From: a virus
Virus record (IMG/VR): IMGVR_UViG_3300044729_002979
Location: 1-40,197 of that record
Strand: one strand, 5' to 3'
Length of the DNA: 40,197 bases
Position 1 is the first letter of the stretch; each line of letters begins with the position of its first letter. The notes below the pieces were generated by a model. The model did no database searches, was not told the DNA's origin, and was given only the letters and a program-made list of their open reading frames with translations. A program made the position numbers and the translations under genes. Of this stretch, positions 16,601 to 25,772 are shown piece after piece.

Positions 16601-17638
16601 ATAGGTGATTGAGTCATTAACAGCAAAGCCGACGATTCCACTCACGCCACTTCCATTCTTCTGTGTAACACCAGAGCGGGAACTAAAAACAGTGTTGTAC
16701 TTATCCCGCTGCGCCTGCGCAACACCATCTGTGTTGCAACTAATTCTTGTATCCGTCTTGCCAGATGGCTCTGATTTTACGACAACAGCTGGCCTCAGGG
16801 ATGGATTAACGCGGAAGGCGAGTCCGTTGCCTATCAATTGGTAAACGCCAAATTTTGTCTGAGTCGAGGGTTTTGAGGCATAGCAAAAATCACTTGTCCA
16901 GGCGCCGTTAAGGCCTACAATTTGAAAAACATCCTGCCCTCCAGCATTTTGCGCATTGCCTGCATCATTTGCAGCAGAGCGCCCCGCAACGCGATCCGCG
17001 CTTGCTAGACGACCCCCGTCCCTTGACACATAGAAAGTTGCGCGACTGCTGGTTGAGTTAGCGGCGGAAAGATCATATCCACCAAGAACGTTGTCACCAA
17101 AAGCGAATTGCGCTGGATCTATTTCGACGAGCGTTCCCTCCGAAATCAAAAATACGGCACGAAGCATTTGCCCGCCGCCCTGGGACAGCATTTGGCTCCA
17201 CACAAGATTTGTATTTACGCGAACTCCACCATACGTAATTCCATTGATTGTCTCACGGCATGTATAAACGATTGGAATTGCGGAACCAAGCTCAACAACG
17301 TTTTGCAGTGAGTCAAATCCGGCCTTTGGGGCATATTCAGATCTGCCAACAACGTTTTGCCCAGGGACTGAGTTTTGTCTAATATCTGCTCTTACGTTAC
17401 TAGGTATTTTGGGCCTAAAAAGAAAAGATACAGCAAGATTTATTATGAGGCCTACAACAAAGAAAATAAGAGATATACCGAATGCGTCGAGCGCAACTGG
17501 ATCGCTAGGCCTAATGTCACTTCGCTTTGAACATTGCTTAAGAAATTCTCGATACTCCGCTTCAGTGCAATCAAGAATTGCAATAATCTCTCTGTCCTGC
17601 GGAAGAAGGACGATTTGCCTAAAGACGTGATTTGACAT
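13682..17638 (-). CDS. Large tail tip / host specificity protein (gpJ-like)
   Basis: A 1318-residue protein. A hydrophobic segment at residues 54-74 (ISLIFFVVGLIINLAVSFLF) resembles the membrane-active segment found near the start of lambda-type tail tip proteins. It is followed by VPGQNVVGRSEYAPKAGFDS and VELGSAIPIVYTCRETINGI, the usual start of the hub domains. The middle is a long beta-rich hub region with no enzyme signature. The C-terminus has two PKD/Ig-like domains, about residues 1084-1169 and 1170-1318 (SWTWTSATPGASASVVNS, GTYVVSCTI). The second is interrupted by about 50 residues carrying FVIGRTYQIVSTGTTDFVAI. The protein probably closes the tube, opens on contact and exposes the C-terminal domains. 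It follows the tape measure and a small tail gene, as expected. Confidence 0.8.
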   Translation of the reverse strand: MSNHVFRQIVLLPQDREIIAILDCTEAEYREFLKQCSKRSDIRPSDPVALDAFGISLIFFVVGLIINLAVSFLFRPKIPSNVRADIRQNSVPGQNVVGRSEYAPKAGFDSLQNVVELGSAIPIVYTCRETINGITYGGVRVNTNLVWSQMLSQGGGQMLRAVFLISEGTLVEIDPAQFAFGDNVLGGYDLSAANSTSSRATFYVSRDGGRLASADRVAGRSAANDAGNAQNAGGQDVFQIVGLNGAWTSDFCYASKPSTQTKFGVYQLIGNGLAFRVNPSLRPAVVVKSEPSGKTDTRISCNTDGVAQAQRDKYNTVFSSRSGVTQKNGSGVSGIVGFAVNDSITYVLDSSSEANTVFVGVQEGPDHEETCRDVAQTVSGRQRSWDDALVIGELYKLGSALFICETRSPDSEVFVSEADQEPIGGGQSMTVGLRCVKAGIANISGINGTASGTNSSHLFKAAIASFAIPRSAQVVELGLRSTLGIRISGLCNFRDSLSQSEIDGRACSYYNGRTYAPGQSLELSTYQSGSYSGAEMRYSFFKIGYRVAGGSAEYTYLSQCFGVRSLTQQAVYNFIRLQMPSVQRWEFRIEPLTGWEIRSSVATGSLEILDSRISGYRTVSSSSGSDIVVAYYAGEPVARSAETFSIASTRDKGLGVALGDADDYADTWGKLAEAFIFEEIQTSAKSPEHEVVYVNILSKNPGTPNYDDIALVGVNLRSNTEFSQLNQLSVYVNKGVGGIHTFPEVFLDLLTNTRYGVGSMLSAEQIDVEGFTECAEWTRGRKYFFDGALSQSINIRQWASQTAGYFLLDLIIKNGKFSLQPSFYFDRPEPITNLYTAGNIIEDSFEFVYVDSDQRTPNRISVKWRQEKASSDVGARGLFPVIREVTVRESSTPVDAPIEAIDLTDFCTSETHAIDIAKSFCRGRRLTTHSVRFKTVPTQASLEVGRCFKLGLETVTYNQPRNGAIDSLGNVTSTEPLADGTYTVLIWRGMANGTIEETTLEIVNQKAVGVERAVFCIKESSVETRAYKVQSLGFDEDGNVQVEAVYFPLNENGYSLIADGWDVEANWTIEGRIGASENAESAISSFTGVSIIGPGTATVGSPSNFSALISGGAGTYTYSWTGAGVTFGTPSNQATTITPTSAGSKTITCTVTRGASVIAQNKTITAVEGSTIETIGTVTITGDATTTITTTEDYIVDYTSMPAATIAGSFVIGRTYQIVSTGTTDFVAIGASSNAVGVVFTATGIGSGTGTADSLSAVFISWTWTSATPGASASVVNSNAPVASITFDTAGTYVVSCTISSALASDSPQSETKTVTVT

Positions 17639-18111
17639 TAGACGAAAGAGATTTGTCCGGTAGTTGGTAGTGCTCCGACGAGGCTCTGGGTCAACACCCT
17701 TCTGGGCGCCTGTCCAGCAACAGCATCAAGCGGGCTACCTAAGTCAAGCGACAACCTACTCCCATTGTGCTGATAACCAACAATTTGATATATCTCTTCC
17801 GAGTATGTAGTTGTCTCTTCAAGCGTATCTGGCTCAAGCCAAACAGTGCGGATAGAGACAATCCATTTGCTATCGGCCGCTTCTTGAATAAAGCTAAGCA
17901 GCAGTCCGTTTACGGAAAAGACTAGCGATGCTTTTATGTTTGCGCCTTGCAAGTCAATTGTGCTACCACTAAACCCAAAGCCAGCGTACATATACGAGGT
18001 GCCGTCGTATTCACGCACATCGCCTGCGTGAAAGTTCTGAAAGGCATTTCCCGTAAAAGCCCCTCCAAAAAGCAGAAACTTGATGTAGGTGCCAATTGCA
18101 ATTTCAGTCAT
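17638..18111 (-). CDS. Minor tail protein next to tape measure
   Basis: A 157-residue protein starting MTEIAIGTYIKFLLFGGAF, with IKASLVFSVNGLLLSFIQEA, VSIRTVWLEPDTLEETTTYS and a C-terminal LSLDLGSPLDAVAGQAPRRV. A DL..PLD..g...P.R end occurs in small minor tail proteins of the lambda gpL or DUF1833 type, but I cannot confirm the family. No conserved cysteines for an iron-sulphur cluster are visible, unlike lambda gpL. It starts 3 bases after the tape measure stop and shares TAATG with the tip gene, so all three are likely made together. Confidence 0.65.
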   Translation of the reverse strand: MTEIAIGTYIKFLLFGGAFTGNAFQNFHAGDVREYDGTSYMYAGFGFSGSTIDLQGANIKASLVFSVNGLLLSFIQEAADSKWIVSIRTVWLEPDTLEETTTYSEEIYQIVGYQHNGSRLSLDLGSPLDAVAGQAPRRVLTQSLVGALPTTGQISFV

Positions 18112-18113
18112 TT

Positions 18114-21100
18114 TTAGATACCGATGGTTCTCCTCGCGCCAGGATTGTTCTTCAGCGCCGCAAGAGTTCTCTGCTGCCCAAGCTTCGCACCTTCTTGCGT
18201 AGCAATTCTGGTTGCCTGCAGCATGTCCTCTTCCGTAACGAACGGCAAGTCGCCGCTACCAACGCGACTGTATTTGATTTCTGTGCTGCTTGCACCAGAA
18301 GAAATAACCCTCTCGATGTTCCTTTCTCTTTCGACCGAGCCAATCCCATCGAGGGTCTGCCTGTTCTCGGAGAACGCATCGGCAGCGCTGGTCGATTTAG
18401 CGCCTGAGAGGGCTCCACGGGCGGCAGCAAGGGCCTCCACAACGCCGCTGGCTTTTACTCCCAAGCGGCCTTTGCCGTCGCGCTCCAAGGGCATGATCGC
18501 CTCTGGACCGGCTTCACCCATAAGGCCAGCCTGCATCGTTCCACCATCTTCAAACTGGAACAAAGTAGGCGAAGAAACGACACCGCCTTGAGCAAACGGA
18601 GTCAATTTTTTATCGGAAAACACTCCACCATCTGCAAATGTATATGCACTGGCGGCGGCGTTAAAATTGCTAACGGTATCTGTCTTCGGTCCACCACCAA
18701 ATGCAAAAGCTCTTGCAATACCAATCATAATGTACGTCGCTATCATTTTCGTCGCCTCTTGTATCAAGAGATCGCCAATGCTTTTTAGCATATTTTGAAG
18801 TGCATCGCGCACTTGATCCGCAGTGCTTGGGAGTTGCGCAAGCTCTGATTTCGCTTTAGCGATATTTCTGGAATACTCCTCCCAGGCGTCACCACCCTCC
18901 TTCACTTTCTGCTGCTCTCTCTCAAGGTTTTTGATTTGTGATTCGATGTCACCTCTTTGCGCATTCGTATCAATCAATGAACTGAACAGCTGCTGAGGCG
19001 CTCCCCCAATTGCATTGCCAATCCCTTGCGAAACACGAATAGATAGAGACTCAATGTCATTTAGGTCGGCTTTGGCCTCTGCGACAAATTTCTTTGTTTT
19101 AAGACCTGGCATATTCTCAAGCCTTTGCACGGCATTTGCATACTGCATAGCCTGATCAATTGAACCTGTTAAGTCAAGCGCTTCCCTGAAAGCGCTAGCA
19201 GCTTCACCGGCATACCCAAGGTCATACTCAAGCCCAGCAAGTGCAGTCTGCCTTTCTATATTCGCAAGCTTTTGCGCAAACGCTTGCTGCTGCTGTACTT
19301 CTAAAATGCTTTCCTCTAGCTGTTTTTGCTGCTTTGTAAGAGCAAGTCTCTGAGTCACCCCTGCGTTGATAGCCGTGATTGCTGCCTTAGCAGCGTCATC
19401 TGTCATTTGTCCATTTTTCCTAGCTGCTTCGATTCGCGCTTCTGCATCGAGCCTGTAATCTGTTATTAGATTCAATTCGGCCTGGCCTTCTTGTTGCTTA
19501 AGCAGGAGATCGAGCTGATTCCTGCCCATGCCAGCGCTCTGGGACATAACTTGATACTTATCCCTCTCAAGATCAAGTTGATTAGAGAGAGCGATTATGT
19601 TTGATTCTCCGCGAGCAGCTTCCTGTATAGACAGCAACGCATTATCGACGCCTATTTTATTTAGCTGCTTTTCAAGATTAAATCGCGCTTGATCTATTTG
19701 ACTGAGCTTGTCATTTGATTCGACTATGCCCCGAGTGTTCGTTTCAAGTGATGGCGCGACTGGACGCACAACTGACGCGGCCCGTTGATACTGCTGAGCA
19801 GGCAACGCGCCAACCATCTGCCCCTCCTTGACTCTCCCTTCGGCATTACCGCCAGGCCACTGGAAAAGCGAAGAAGGCTGATTTGCTTCTTTTCTAGCTT
19901 GAGCAAGCAGTCTATTGTAAACAGAATACAAGTCTTCAAACTTTTTAACTGGCTGCCCGTAGTGACTTTTCCCAGAAAGCGTCGGGAGTGACGCCCATTC
20001 TGGGGCGAGCGCATGTACCAATTCACGGGTGAACCCAGTCTTGTTAATATCCACATTTCTTCTGCGGATTAAAGAAAGTGCCCCGGCATCCTGGCGATCA
20101 GGAGTCATAGCCCCACCGCCAAGTGTTTTATTCCAGGTATCTGGCTTGAATTGATACGCACCAGCTGCAGCGGATGCGTAACCGCCTGAGCGAATTACGC
20201 GATTTGGGTGGCGACTCATGTCGGTGAAGGTTCCACCGCCAAATAAAGTTTGATATGGATTAGCTTTTTCGTATGTGCCTTCGGCGTACTGAACAGTTCC
20301 AAGGAGGGCTCGCTCCTCTGGTGTTTTATTAGCAGCAGAAATAGTGTTTATGCTATAATCGCCAGCTGCTACTCCGGCGCTAGCCTCAAATTGAAGATTT
20401 TGGATTTTGCGCTGAATTTCAAGCTGATAATCGGCGACGCTCATCTTGTAATCTTCTATTGATCTCTCTAGTTGCATACGAGATTTTGCTTGCTCGTACA
20501 GATAGTTACTCGTCTCTCTTTGGCGTTCGGATATTACAACTTCAAGATCACGGCGCTTCTTCTCTATGTCCGCTTCACCTTCGCTGCGAAGCTTCACAAA
20601 GTTGCGAACGGCGTCAAGCATCGTCTTTGCTTCGCCTTCTGCGCCAATAAATCCTTTGCGGAGGGCGAGATCGGCCGAATCAATACGAATCTGTGCAGCA
20701 GTACGAGCATTATCAGCCTCGGATCTAGCAATTTCTTGCCTTTTTCTGAAAATGTCTTCCTCTACTTTGCGGCGATTTTCGGAGGCTTGAATTTCAAGGT
20801 CAATTGCTTGACGCTGAAGGCTAAACCCCTGCTTGTACGCTTGCTTGATTTCATCGGCGGCCTGTTGAGCGGCCTTACGAGTTTGTTCGATCTGAGCGGG
20901 ATCGAGATCCAAGGACGGAGGCTTAATCTTAGAAATAGCGCGATATCTTTCAATTACCTTGCTTTCGGCAGCCATCTGCTGTTCGGTTGTTTGATATGGC
21001 TTAACAGCTGCATTTAGTTTTTCCCTGTCAAACTTTGCCCTTTGCTCTGGAGTTAGGCCAGATCGAATATTGTCAACATCACTCTTAAAGTTTCCTGCTT

Positions 21101-24100
21101 GATTAAAGGCTTTGACAATACCAGTAACCCATTGCAGAAGTCCTGCCATCGGACCGGCAAGTGCCGCTTGTAATTGAAGATTGAATTCAGCCCAGGCCTT
21201 ACTAAGCTCGATTGAAGACTTTCCAAGTGCGTTTAGATCATTGACGCCGGAAACCCCGATTTTTTTAATAATTTCAGATTGAATTATGGCCGTAGCCTCA
21301 GTGGCTCTCCCGGCTTCAATCAGCTTTTTAATATAAAACTCTTGCGATTTTGAATTAAAAAGATTCGCTTCTTTGAGTTTCTCGAAACCACTAATTGGGT
21401 CGCGCAGAGATTTGCCAGCCTCGGCGGCTGCCGCACCAAGCTGGTCAAATGCCGTGCCAAGGGCGGTGCCAATCAGCGACAGGCCAAAGCCCAAGCCGCC
21501 GCCAAGGAAGCCGCCAGCGGCGCCACCAGCAAGGCCTCCGAGCGATGCTCCAGCGCCTTGGCCAAACAGCAGCGGAAAGGCGCCACCGATCAAGCCCTCA
21601 CTGATTGCATTTGCCGCTCTAGAGCCAACACGGCGAGTCAGAAAATCGGCGTTCGGATCTCGCCTTTCAAATTGACGATTAATATTGGCAATCGTTTCAC
21701 GAAGTTGATTATCGAGACGATCAAACCCTTGGATTGTTGGATCCAGAATGGCCCTCAGCTCGGAAAGAGTGCCGGAAAGCGCTTCAAGTTCACGGGTTGA
21801 GCGCAATGAAATATCGCCAAGTGCGTCAAGACCCAGAAGATTCAATATATCTTGCCCGTTGGGAGGGACAGGGGGGTTGGGGGGGACAGGGGGGTTGTTA
21901 TTATTATTGTTATTATTGTTGTTATTATTGTTGTTATTATTGCCACCGCCAGCACCGCCGAGAGGATTGCTTGGAAGCGATGGGCGCCCACCACCAGAAA
22001 CAGTGGCAGCTGCACGATTAATGCTGCGCACAGCATCATTCGCAAAAACATCAGCTCCGCGCTGAGCGGAACGTTCAAATGCCTGGCGAATTCTTTCTTC
22101 AAATCTGTTGCCAACCAGTTCCTCGCCAGGAGGAAGAAGACCAGCAACTTTGCCCTGAGGAAGTAGGCGACCAGCGGAAGGGGAACGAAGCTTGCCCGTT
22201 TCGCTAACAATTTTTGCAATAAACTCCCTGTAATCGCCAATTACGCCAACCCAAGGATTTGGGACTTTGATGTCCCTAAGGTATTTGGCAAGTTCGCCGG
22301 AAATAAAACGCTCAAGCTCCCCAGGCCCAAGCATTCTCTGCGTTGACATAAAAGATGGAATTTCTGCGGCAGTGGCGCGACGATTCGCAGCCCCAACAAG
22401 ATCAGTCGTAATTCTTGCGTCTGGCAGAGCATTAAGCGCCGCACTGTATATTTCCGGTTGCGTAGTAAGCTCGGCAATTTGCTTTCTAAAAGAAAGCATC
22501 ATATCTTTGAATTCAGATGTTACGTTAGGAGTGCTGGCGCCAAACGGAAGTGGCTTGAATCCAGTTGACGGGCGTTCTGTAAATTCAAACCCTTTGTTTG
22601 TTGCTGTCAGCTTTTTAACATTGCGAAGAAGTGGCTCTTCGCCAAATGCTCTAGTCGTAGCGGCCTTGATCCTTGGATACGATTTTTGTATTTCAGAAAT
22701 ATAGGTATCTACGAGATTTTTTGCAATCTCTATCATTATCCGAGACGGACTAGCAATTCCAAGTGATTTTTTGATTGCAGTTACAATTGAAGTACCGAGC
22801 GAAACAGCGGAAGCTGCAACTTTAGGTATGCCTGACTTCAACTGTCCAGCAAGCGTATTCGATACATTATTTCCCGGCCCATTGCTGCCATTAAATTCAC
22901 GAACAATTTTATCAACTGCCTCTGCTGGCGAAAAATCTCCAAGAAATGCCTGACGGGAATTGCGGGCATCCTGAAGGCTTGTAATCGCATCCTTCAGTCC
23001 ACTACCGGGAGCCTTGGATTTGCTACCACCGGGGACGTTGACCCGCTCAAGGCGAATGAAGTCCCTGGAAATTCCCAGCTCTTCGTTCAAATTCTTTATT
23101 AATTGATCGGAAAGGTTGAGTTCATTTTGCTTCAGTGAGTTGATTACTGATTGAATGCGAGCACGCTCCCCAGATACGTCTACGTTTTTCTTTTCTAGCT
23201 TTTGAAGCTCTGCATCGACAATGGCAGTTGAACGAAGCAGGCCAGCAGCACGCTTAGGTGCATCAAGAGAGGATCGAATGTCGCTGCGAACGGCTTGTCC
23301 GGCAGTTTTTGGCACAGCAAGTGCTTTTTCAAGAGACAAGCGTCTTCCGGCGGCAGCATTTGCGTCAATAAGCGCATTTAGGCTTTTCGCACTATTTTGA
23401 TAGTCATCATTTTCTGCTACTGCAATAGCATTTTTGACACGCAAAAGTTCTTCGGAAACGTCAAGTCCCTGGCGCTCAAGTTTTAACAGTCCAGTCTCTG
23501 CTATTTTTGCAGAATTAATTGCATTTTCAATTCGCCCCTTTGCGTTAATTGGCGAAAGCTTACCTGTTCTGTAAGTTGCATTTTTGCCAGAACGATTCGC
23601 ACGCTCTGTTGCAATACGTTGTTTGTCAACCTCAGTTGTAATAGTCCTAGCGACAGAAAGACGCTTTTTATCAATTTCAAGCCCAGCCTCGTCAAGTTGG
23701 TTTAGGAATTGAATTTTTTGCTGCTGTGTTATTGAATTAGCTTCACTTGCAACAAAAATTCTATTCCTAGCGCCCTCAAGTTTTTTTTCCGCAATTGCCG
23801 TATTGCTTCTCATTCTCTCTGCTTCTTTTTCTGCGCGAGTACGCCCTATTACTTCAGCTCCACCGCCAAGCCGAGTTGCGAGCGGCTTTTCTCCAGTCAT
23901 GCCACTGAAGGGGGCCTTTGGGGGAGGTAATGGGCCACCAAATTCACGCCACAGCTTTGCCGTAGAACGCTCAACTTCTTTCAATTGCTGCTGCCCAAGA
24001 GAAACAGCGGCTTTCGTTTGATCGCGCAAGTTATCAGCCAAGTTTTTGGCGTATTTTTCTTGCTCGACAAATTGCTCTTTGCCGCCAAGGGGAACAGAAA

Positions 24101-25451
24101 GACCTACCTCTTCCGCTTTGTTTCTGTCTTGAATTTGCTTGATCTGCCTTTTAAGCTCAGCAGTCAGCTGCCTGGCTTTGTCTATTTGCCCATCTGTTAT
24201 TTTTTCGGAAATCAAATCTACTTTATTTCTAAGCTCGCCACTTTCAAACTGATCAAGCCTTAGATTGCTGATTGCTCTTTCTGTATCAAGCAATTTGTCT
24301 GCCTGACTTTTGCGATCTTTTTCAAGTTTACTGTAAAACTCTCCCTTTTTCCTTGAAGATTCAACATCATATTGCGGCAAAAGGCTCGACTTGCCCATGG
24401 GCGCAGCAATACCGGCTTTTACAGCCTGAGCGATATTTGAAGACTGTCCTCGCAACCCAGCAGCTCTTTTTTCAAGTTGCTGCATTTCGCCATTAACATT
24501 ATTTATTACTCCCTCAAGCAATTGCCATTCGTCACTTATGTAAGGAACGATTGACTGAAGTTCACGCGCCCTGCCCGCAAGGGCACTCATCGAGGCTTCA
24601 CTTTTTACAATAGTGCCATACGACTCAACAAGACTGCCAATCAAGGCTCTCGCGCCTTTCAAATTTTCTTTTGATCCTATTGAGCCTCCAACCTTAAATG
24701 CGCCTTCTGGCGTTGTCGGCTGTGTAAAGCCTTCTGCGAGCGCGGTTAATTGCTTTTGCCTGCCTTCATATATTTTTTGACTTGCAACCTGAGAAGCAAT
24801 TACAAAGCGATTGAATTGAGTAGATGCAATTTTTGAATTATCCGCAACAAGCTTAAGTACGTCTGCTTGGGCATTAAGACGAGAAAGAGTCGAGCTTGGC
24901 TGATTTTTAAGTACCTGCCCAGTCGCACCCTTTTCTTGTGCAGCGCCCAAGCGAAGATATTCATCAGCTAAATTTGAAATAGCTTCAGTTGCAATCTTTG
25001 TCGCTTTTGCTCTACCGGCAATTTTCTGTACCGCAGGAAGCCGATCCTCCTCTGCGTTAAGTTTTTTTTCTGCAGCAGCAAGTTGCGTCTTGGCTGTAGC
25101 TAAATTTTTAATTGCAGATTCCTGCCTTTGTAGGACTTCATTGTATTTTTTAGTGTTTGGGTTAAGCGTGGCTAGCTGACGCTGGGTAGATGTAATTTTG
25201 TCCGTATATTTATCAATTGCGCCAGAAGCCTCATTTATAGCTTTTTGTTGACTAAGTATTGTCTCTTTAATTGTTTTTAGATTGGTGTCAAATTTATCAA
25301 ATTCACTTGTAGCCGCCTTAACGCTAATGTTGAGCGGATTGGAATTAAGACTATTGACAATCCCTTCAAGCTGTGCAGCCTTGCTAACAATTTTGTCAAT
25401 TTTTGTTGAACCATTAATAATTAAATTAATGGCTGCGTCAATACTTGCCAC
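18114..25451 (-). CDS. Tape measure protein with internal lambda R-like lytic domain
   Basis: About 2445 residues from GTG 25451 (ASIDAAINLIINGSTKIDKI). A TTG at 25520 in the same frame is possible but lies inside a terminator hairpin. The first half is mostly alpha-helical coiled coil. A run of 16 Asn then PPVPPNPPVPPN (coding 21870-21941) precedes a Gly/Ala-rich hydrophobic region (coding about 21440-21610), the likely membrane-inserting part. At about 19905-20340 is a domain with VQYAEGTYEKANPYQTLFGG, GTFTDMSRHPNRVI, AAGAYQFKPDTW, DRQDAGALSLI and WASLP, matching lambda endolysin R (GH104 lytic transglycosylase). Its probable catalytic Glu is coded at 20280-20282. The C-terminus has FAQGGVVSSPTLFQF and GLMGEAGPEAIMPLER, typical of lambda-like tape measures. 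It sets tail length and probably opens peptidoglycan during DNA entry. Confidence 0.9.
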   Translation of the reverse strand: MASIDAAINLIINGSTKIDKIVSKAAQLEGIVNSLNSNPLNISVKAATSEFDKFDTNLKTIKETILSQQKAINEASGAIDKYTDKITSTQRQLATLNPNTKKYNEVLQRQESAIKNLATAKTQLAAAEKKLNAEEDRLPAVQKIAGRAKATKIATEAISNLADEYLRLGAAQEKGATGQVLKNQPSSTLSRLNAQADVLKLVADNSKIASTQFNRFVIASQVASQKIYEGRQKQLTALAEGFTQPTTPEGAFKVGGSIGSKENLKGARALIGSLVESYGTIVKSEASMSALAGRARELQSIVPYISDEWQLLEGVINNVNGEMQQLEKRAAGLRGQSSNIAQAVKAGIAAPMGKSSLLPQYDVESSRKKGEFYSKLEKDRKSQADKLLDTERAISNLRLDQFESGELRNKVDLISEKITDGQIDKARQLTAELKRQIKQIQDRNKAEEVGLSVPLGGKEQFVEQEKYAKNLADNLRDQTKAAVSLGQQQLKEVERSTAKLWREFGGPLPPPKAPFSGMTGEKPLATRLGGGAEVIGRTRAEKEAERMRSNTAIAEKKLEGARNRIFVASEANSITQQQKIQFLNQLDEAGLEIDKKRLSVARTITTEVDKQRIATERANRSGKNATYRTGKLSPINAKGRIENAINSAKIAETGLLKLERQGLDVSEELLRVKNAIAVAENDDYQNSAKSLNALIDANAAAGRRLSLEKALAVPKTAGQAVRSDIRSSLDAPKRAAGLLRSTAIVDAELQKLEKKNVDVSGERARIQSVINSLKQNELNLSDQLIKNLNEELGISRDFIRLERVNVPGGSKSKAPGSGLKDAITSLQDARNSRQAFLGDFSPAEAVDKIVREFNGSNGPGNNVSNTLAGQLKSGIPKVAASAVSLGTSIVTAIKKSLGIASPSRIMIEIAKNLVDTYISEIQKSYPRIKAATTRAFGEEPLLRNVKKLTATNKGFEFTERPSTGFKPLPFGASTPNVTSEFKDMMLSFRKQIAELTTQPEIYSAALNALPDARITTDLVGAANRRATAAEIPSFMSTQRMLGPGELERFISGELAKYLRDIKVPNPWVGVIGDYREFIAKIVSETGKLRSPSAGRLLPQGKVAGLLPPGEELVGNRFEERIRQAFERSAQRGADVFANDAVRSINRAAATVSGGGRPSLPSNPLGGAGGGNNNNNNNNNNNNNNNNPPVPPNPPVPPNGQDILNLLGLDALGDISLRSTRELEALSGTLSELRAILDPTIQGFDRLDNQLRETIANINRQFERRDPNADFLTRRVGSRAANAISEGLIGGAFPLLFGQGAGASLGGLAGGAAGGFLGGGLGFGLSLIGTALGTAFDQLGAAAAEAGKSLRDPISGFEKLKEANLFNSKSQEFYIKKLIEAGRATEATAIIQSEIIKKIGVSGVNDLNALGKSSIELSKAWAEFNLQLQAALAGPMAGLLQWVTGIVKAFNQAGNFKSDVDNIRSGLTPEQRAKFDREKLNAAVKPYQTTEQQMAAESKVIERYRAISKIKPPSLDLDPAQIEQTRKAAQQAADEIKQAYKQGFSLQRQAIDLEIQASENRRKVEEDIFRKRQEIARSEADNARTAAQIRIDSADLALRKGFIGAEGEAKTMLDAVRNFVKLRSEGEADIEKKRRDLEVVISERQRETSNYLYEQAKSRMQLERSIEDYKMSVADYQLEIQRKIQNLQFEASAGVAAGDYSINTISAANKTPEERALLGTVQYAEGTYEKANPYQTLFGGGTFTDMSRHPNRVIRSGGYASAAAGAYQFKPDTWNKTLGGGAMTPDRQDAGALSLIRRRNVDINKTGFTRELVHALAPEWASLPTLSGKSHYGQPVKKFEDLYSVYNRLLAQARKEANQPSSLFQWPGGNAEGRVKEGQMVGALPAQQYQRAASVVRPVAPSLETNTRGIVESNDKLSQIDQARFNLEKQLNKIGVDNALLSIQEAARGESNIIALSNQLDLERDKYQVMSQSAGMGRNQLDLLLKQQEGQAELNLITDYRLDAEARIEAARKNGQMTDDAAKAAITAINAGVTQRLALTKQQKQLEESILEVQQQQAFAQKLANIERQTALAGLEYDLGYAGEAASAFREALDLTGSIDQAMQYANAVQRLENMPGLKTKKFVAEAKADLNDIESLSIRVSQGIGNAIGGAPQQLFSSLIDTNAQRGDIESQIKNLEREQQKVKEGGDAWEEYSRNIAKAKSELAQLPSTADQVRDALQNMLKSIGDLLIQEATKMIATYIMIGIARAFAFGGGPKTDTVSNFNAAASAYTFADGGVFSDKKLTPFAQGGVVSSPTLFQFEDGGTMQAGLMGEAGPEAIMPLERDGKGRLGVKASGVVEALAAARGALSGAKSTSAADAFSENRQTLDGIGSVERERNIERVISSGASSTEIKYSRVGSGDLPFVTEEDMLQATRIATQEGAKLGQQRTLAALKNNPGARRTIGI
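21894..21941 (-). repeat. AAY trinucleotide tract coding 16 Asn
   Basis: Sixteen consecutive AAC/AAT codons inside the tape measure gene, followed in coding order by a duplicated Pro-Pro-Val-Pro-Pro-Asn segment. The mixture of AAC and AAT in blocks suggests repeated slippage or duplication of short units. It separates the coiled-coil half from the Gly-rich hydrophobic half of the protein, so it probably acts as a flexible linker. Confidence 0.9.
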
Positions 25452-25492
25452 TGCTGCAAGGCCCGGTCGTACCCCGATTCTAGCGAGGCAAG

Positions 25493-25517
25493 AAAAAACC
25501 GCCCCATAGTGAGGCGG
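25493..25517 (-). terminator. Intrinsic terminator between tail chaperone and tape measure
   Basis: On the minus strand a CCGCC / GGCGG stem with a nine-base loop is followed directly by six T. It lies 6 bases after the stop of the chaperone T-frame and 40 bases before the preferred GTG start of the tape measure. The stem is short, so termination is probably partial, which would lower tape measure expression relative to upstream genes. Confidence 0.6.
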
Positions 25518-25523
25518 CAAGGA

Positions 25524-25772
25524 CTATCTACGCTTTGCGTTTTTCTTGGCGTCTTCCATCATCTTATCGTTTTGTCTCTTTTTGATCGCAAAGTATGCTG
25601 CCCAAAGAGACATTTCCTCGTCTGTGACTTTCGTCTTCAGCTCATTGAGCGTGCAGTGAAGAGTCTCAGCAAGTGATAGCTGAAAGAGAAGGCGCCCATC
25701 AAACTCAAGCTCTTTTTCAATTGCTTTTGGCGTCGGGCTCAGCGTCCTCCGAGCCGCGAGGCTTGAGAACAC
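25524..25772 (-). CDS. Tail assembly chaperone, frameshift extension (T-like)
   Basis: This frame overlaps the end of the 123-residue chaperone and is read mainly as a C-terminal extension after a +1 frameshift. The coding part after the overlap has AIEKELEFDGRLLFQLSLAE, TLHCTLNELKTKVTDEEMSL and WAAYFAIKKRQNDKMM, then a Lys-rich end. The TL.EL...mtdeE...WaaYf pattern is typical of the T part of lambda-type G/GT chaperones, which bind the tape measure and recruit tube protein. The listed start is a GTG at 25772 that has no good ribosome site; independent start is less likely than frameshift. It precedes the tape measure gene, as in other siphophages. Confidence 0.75.
   Translation of the reverse strand: MFSSLAARRTLSPTPKAIEKELEFDGRLLFQLSLAETLHCTLNELKTKVTDEEMSLWAAYFAIKKRQNDKMMEDAKKNAKRR

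Noticed and set aside
25452-25520. Tape measure start at TTG 25520
   Set aside because: This stretch includes a terminator hairpin with a T tract, and the family usually starts at the ASIDAAINL segment, which fits GTG 25451.
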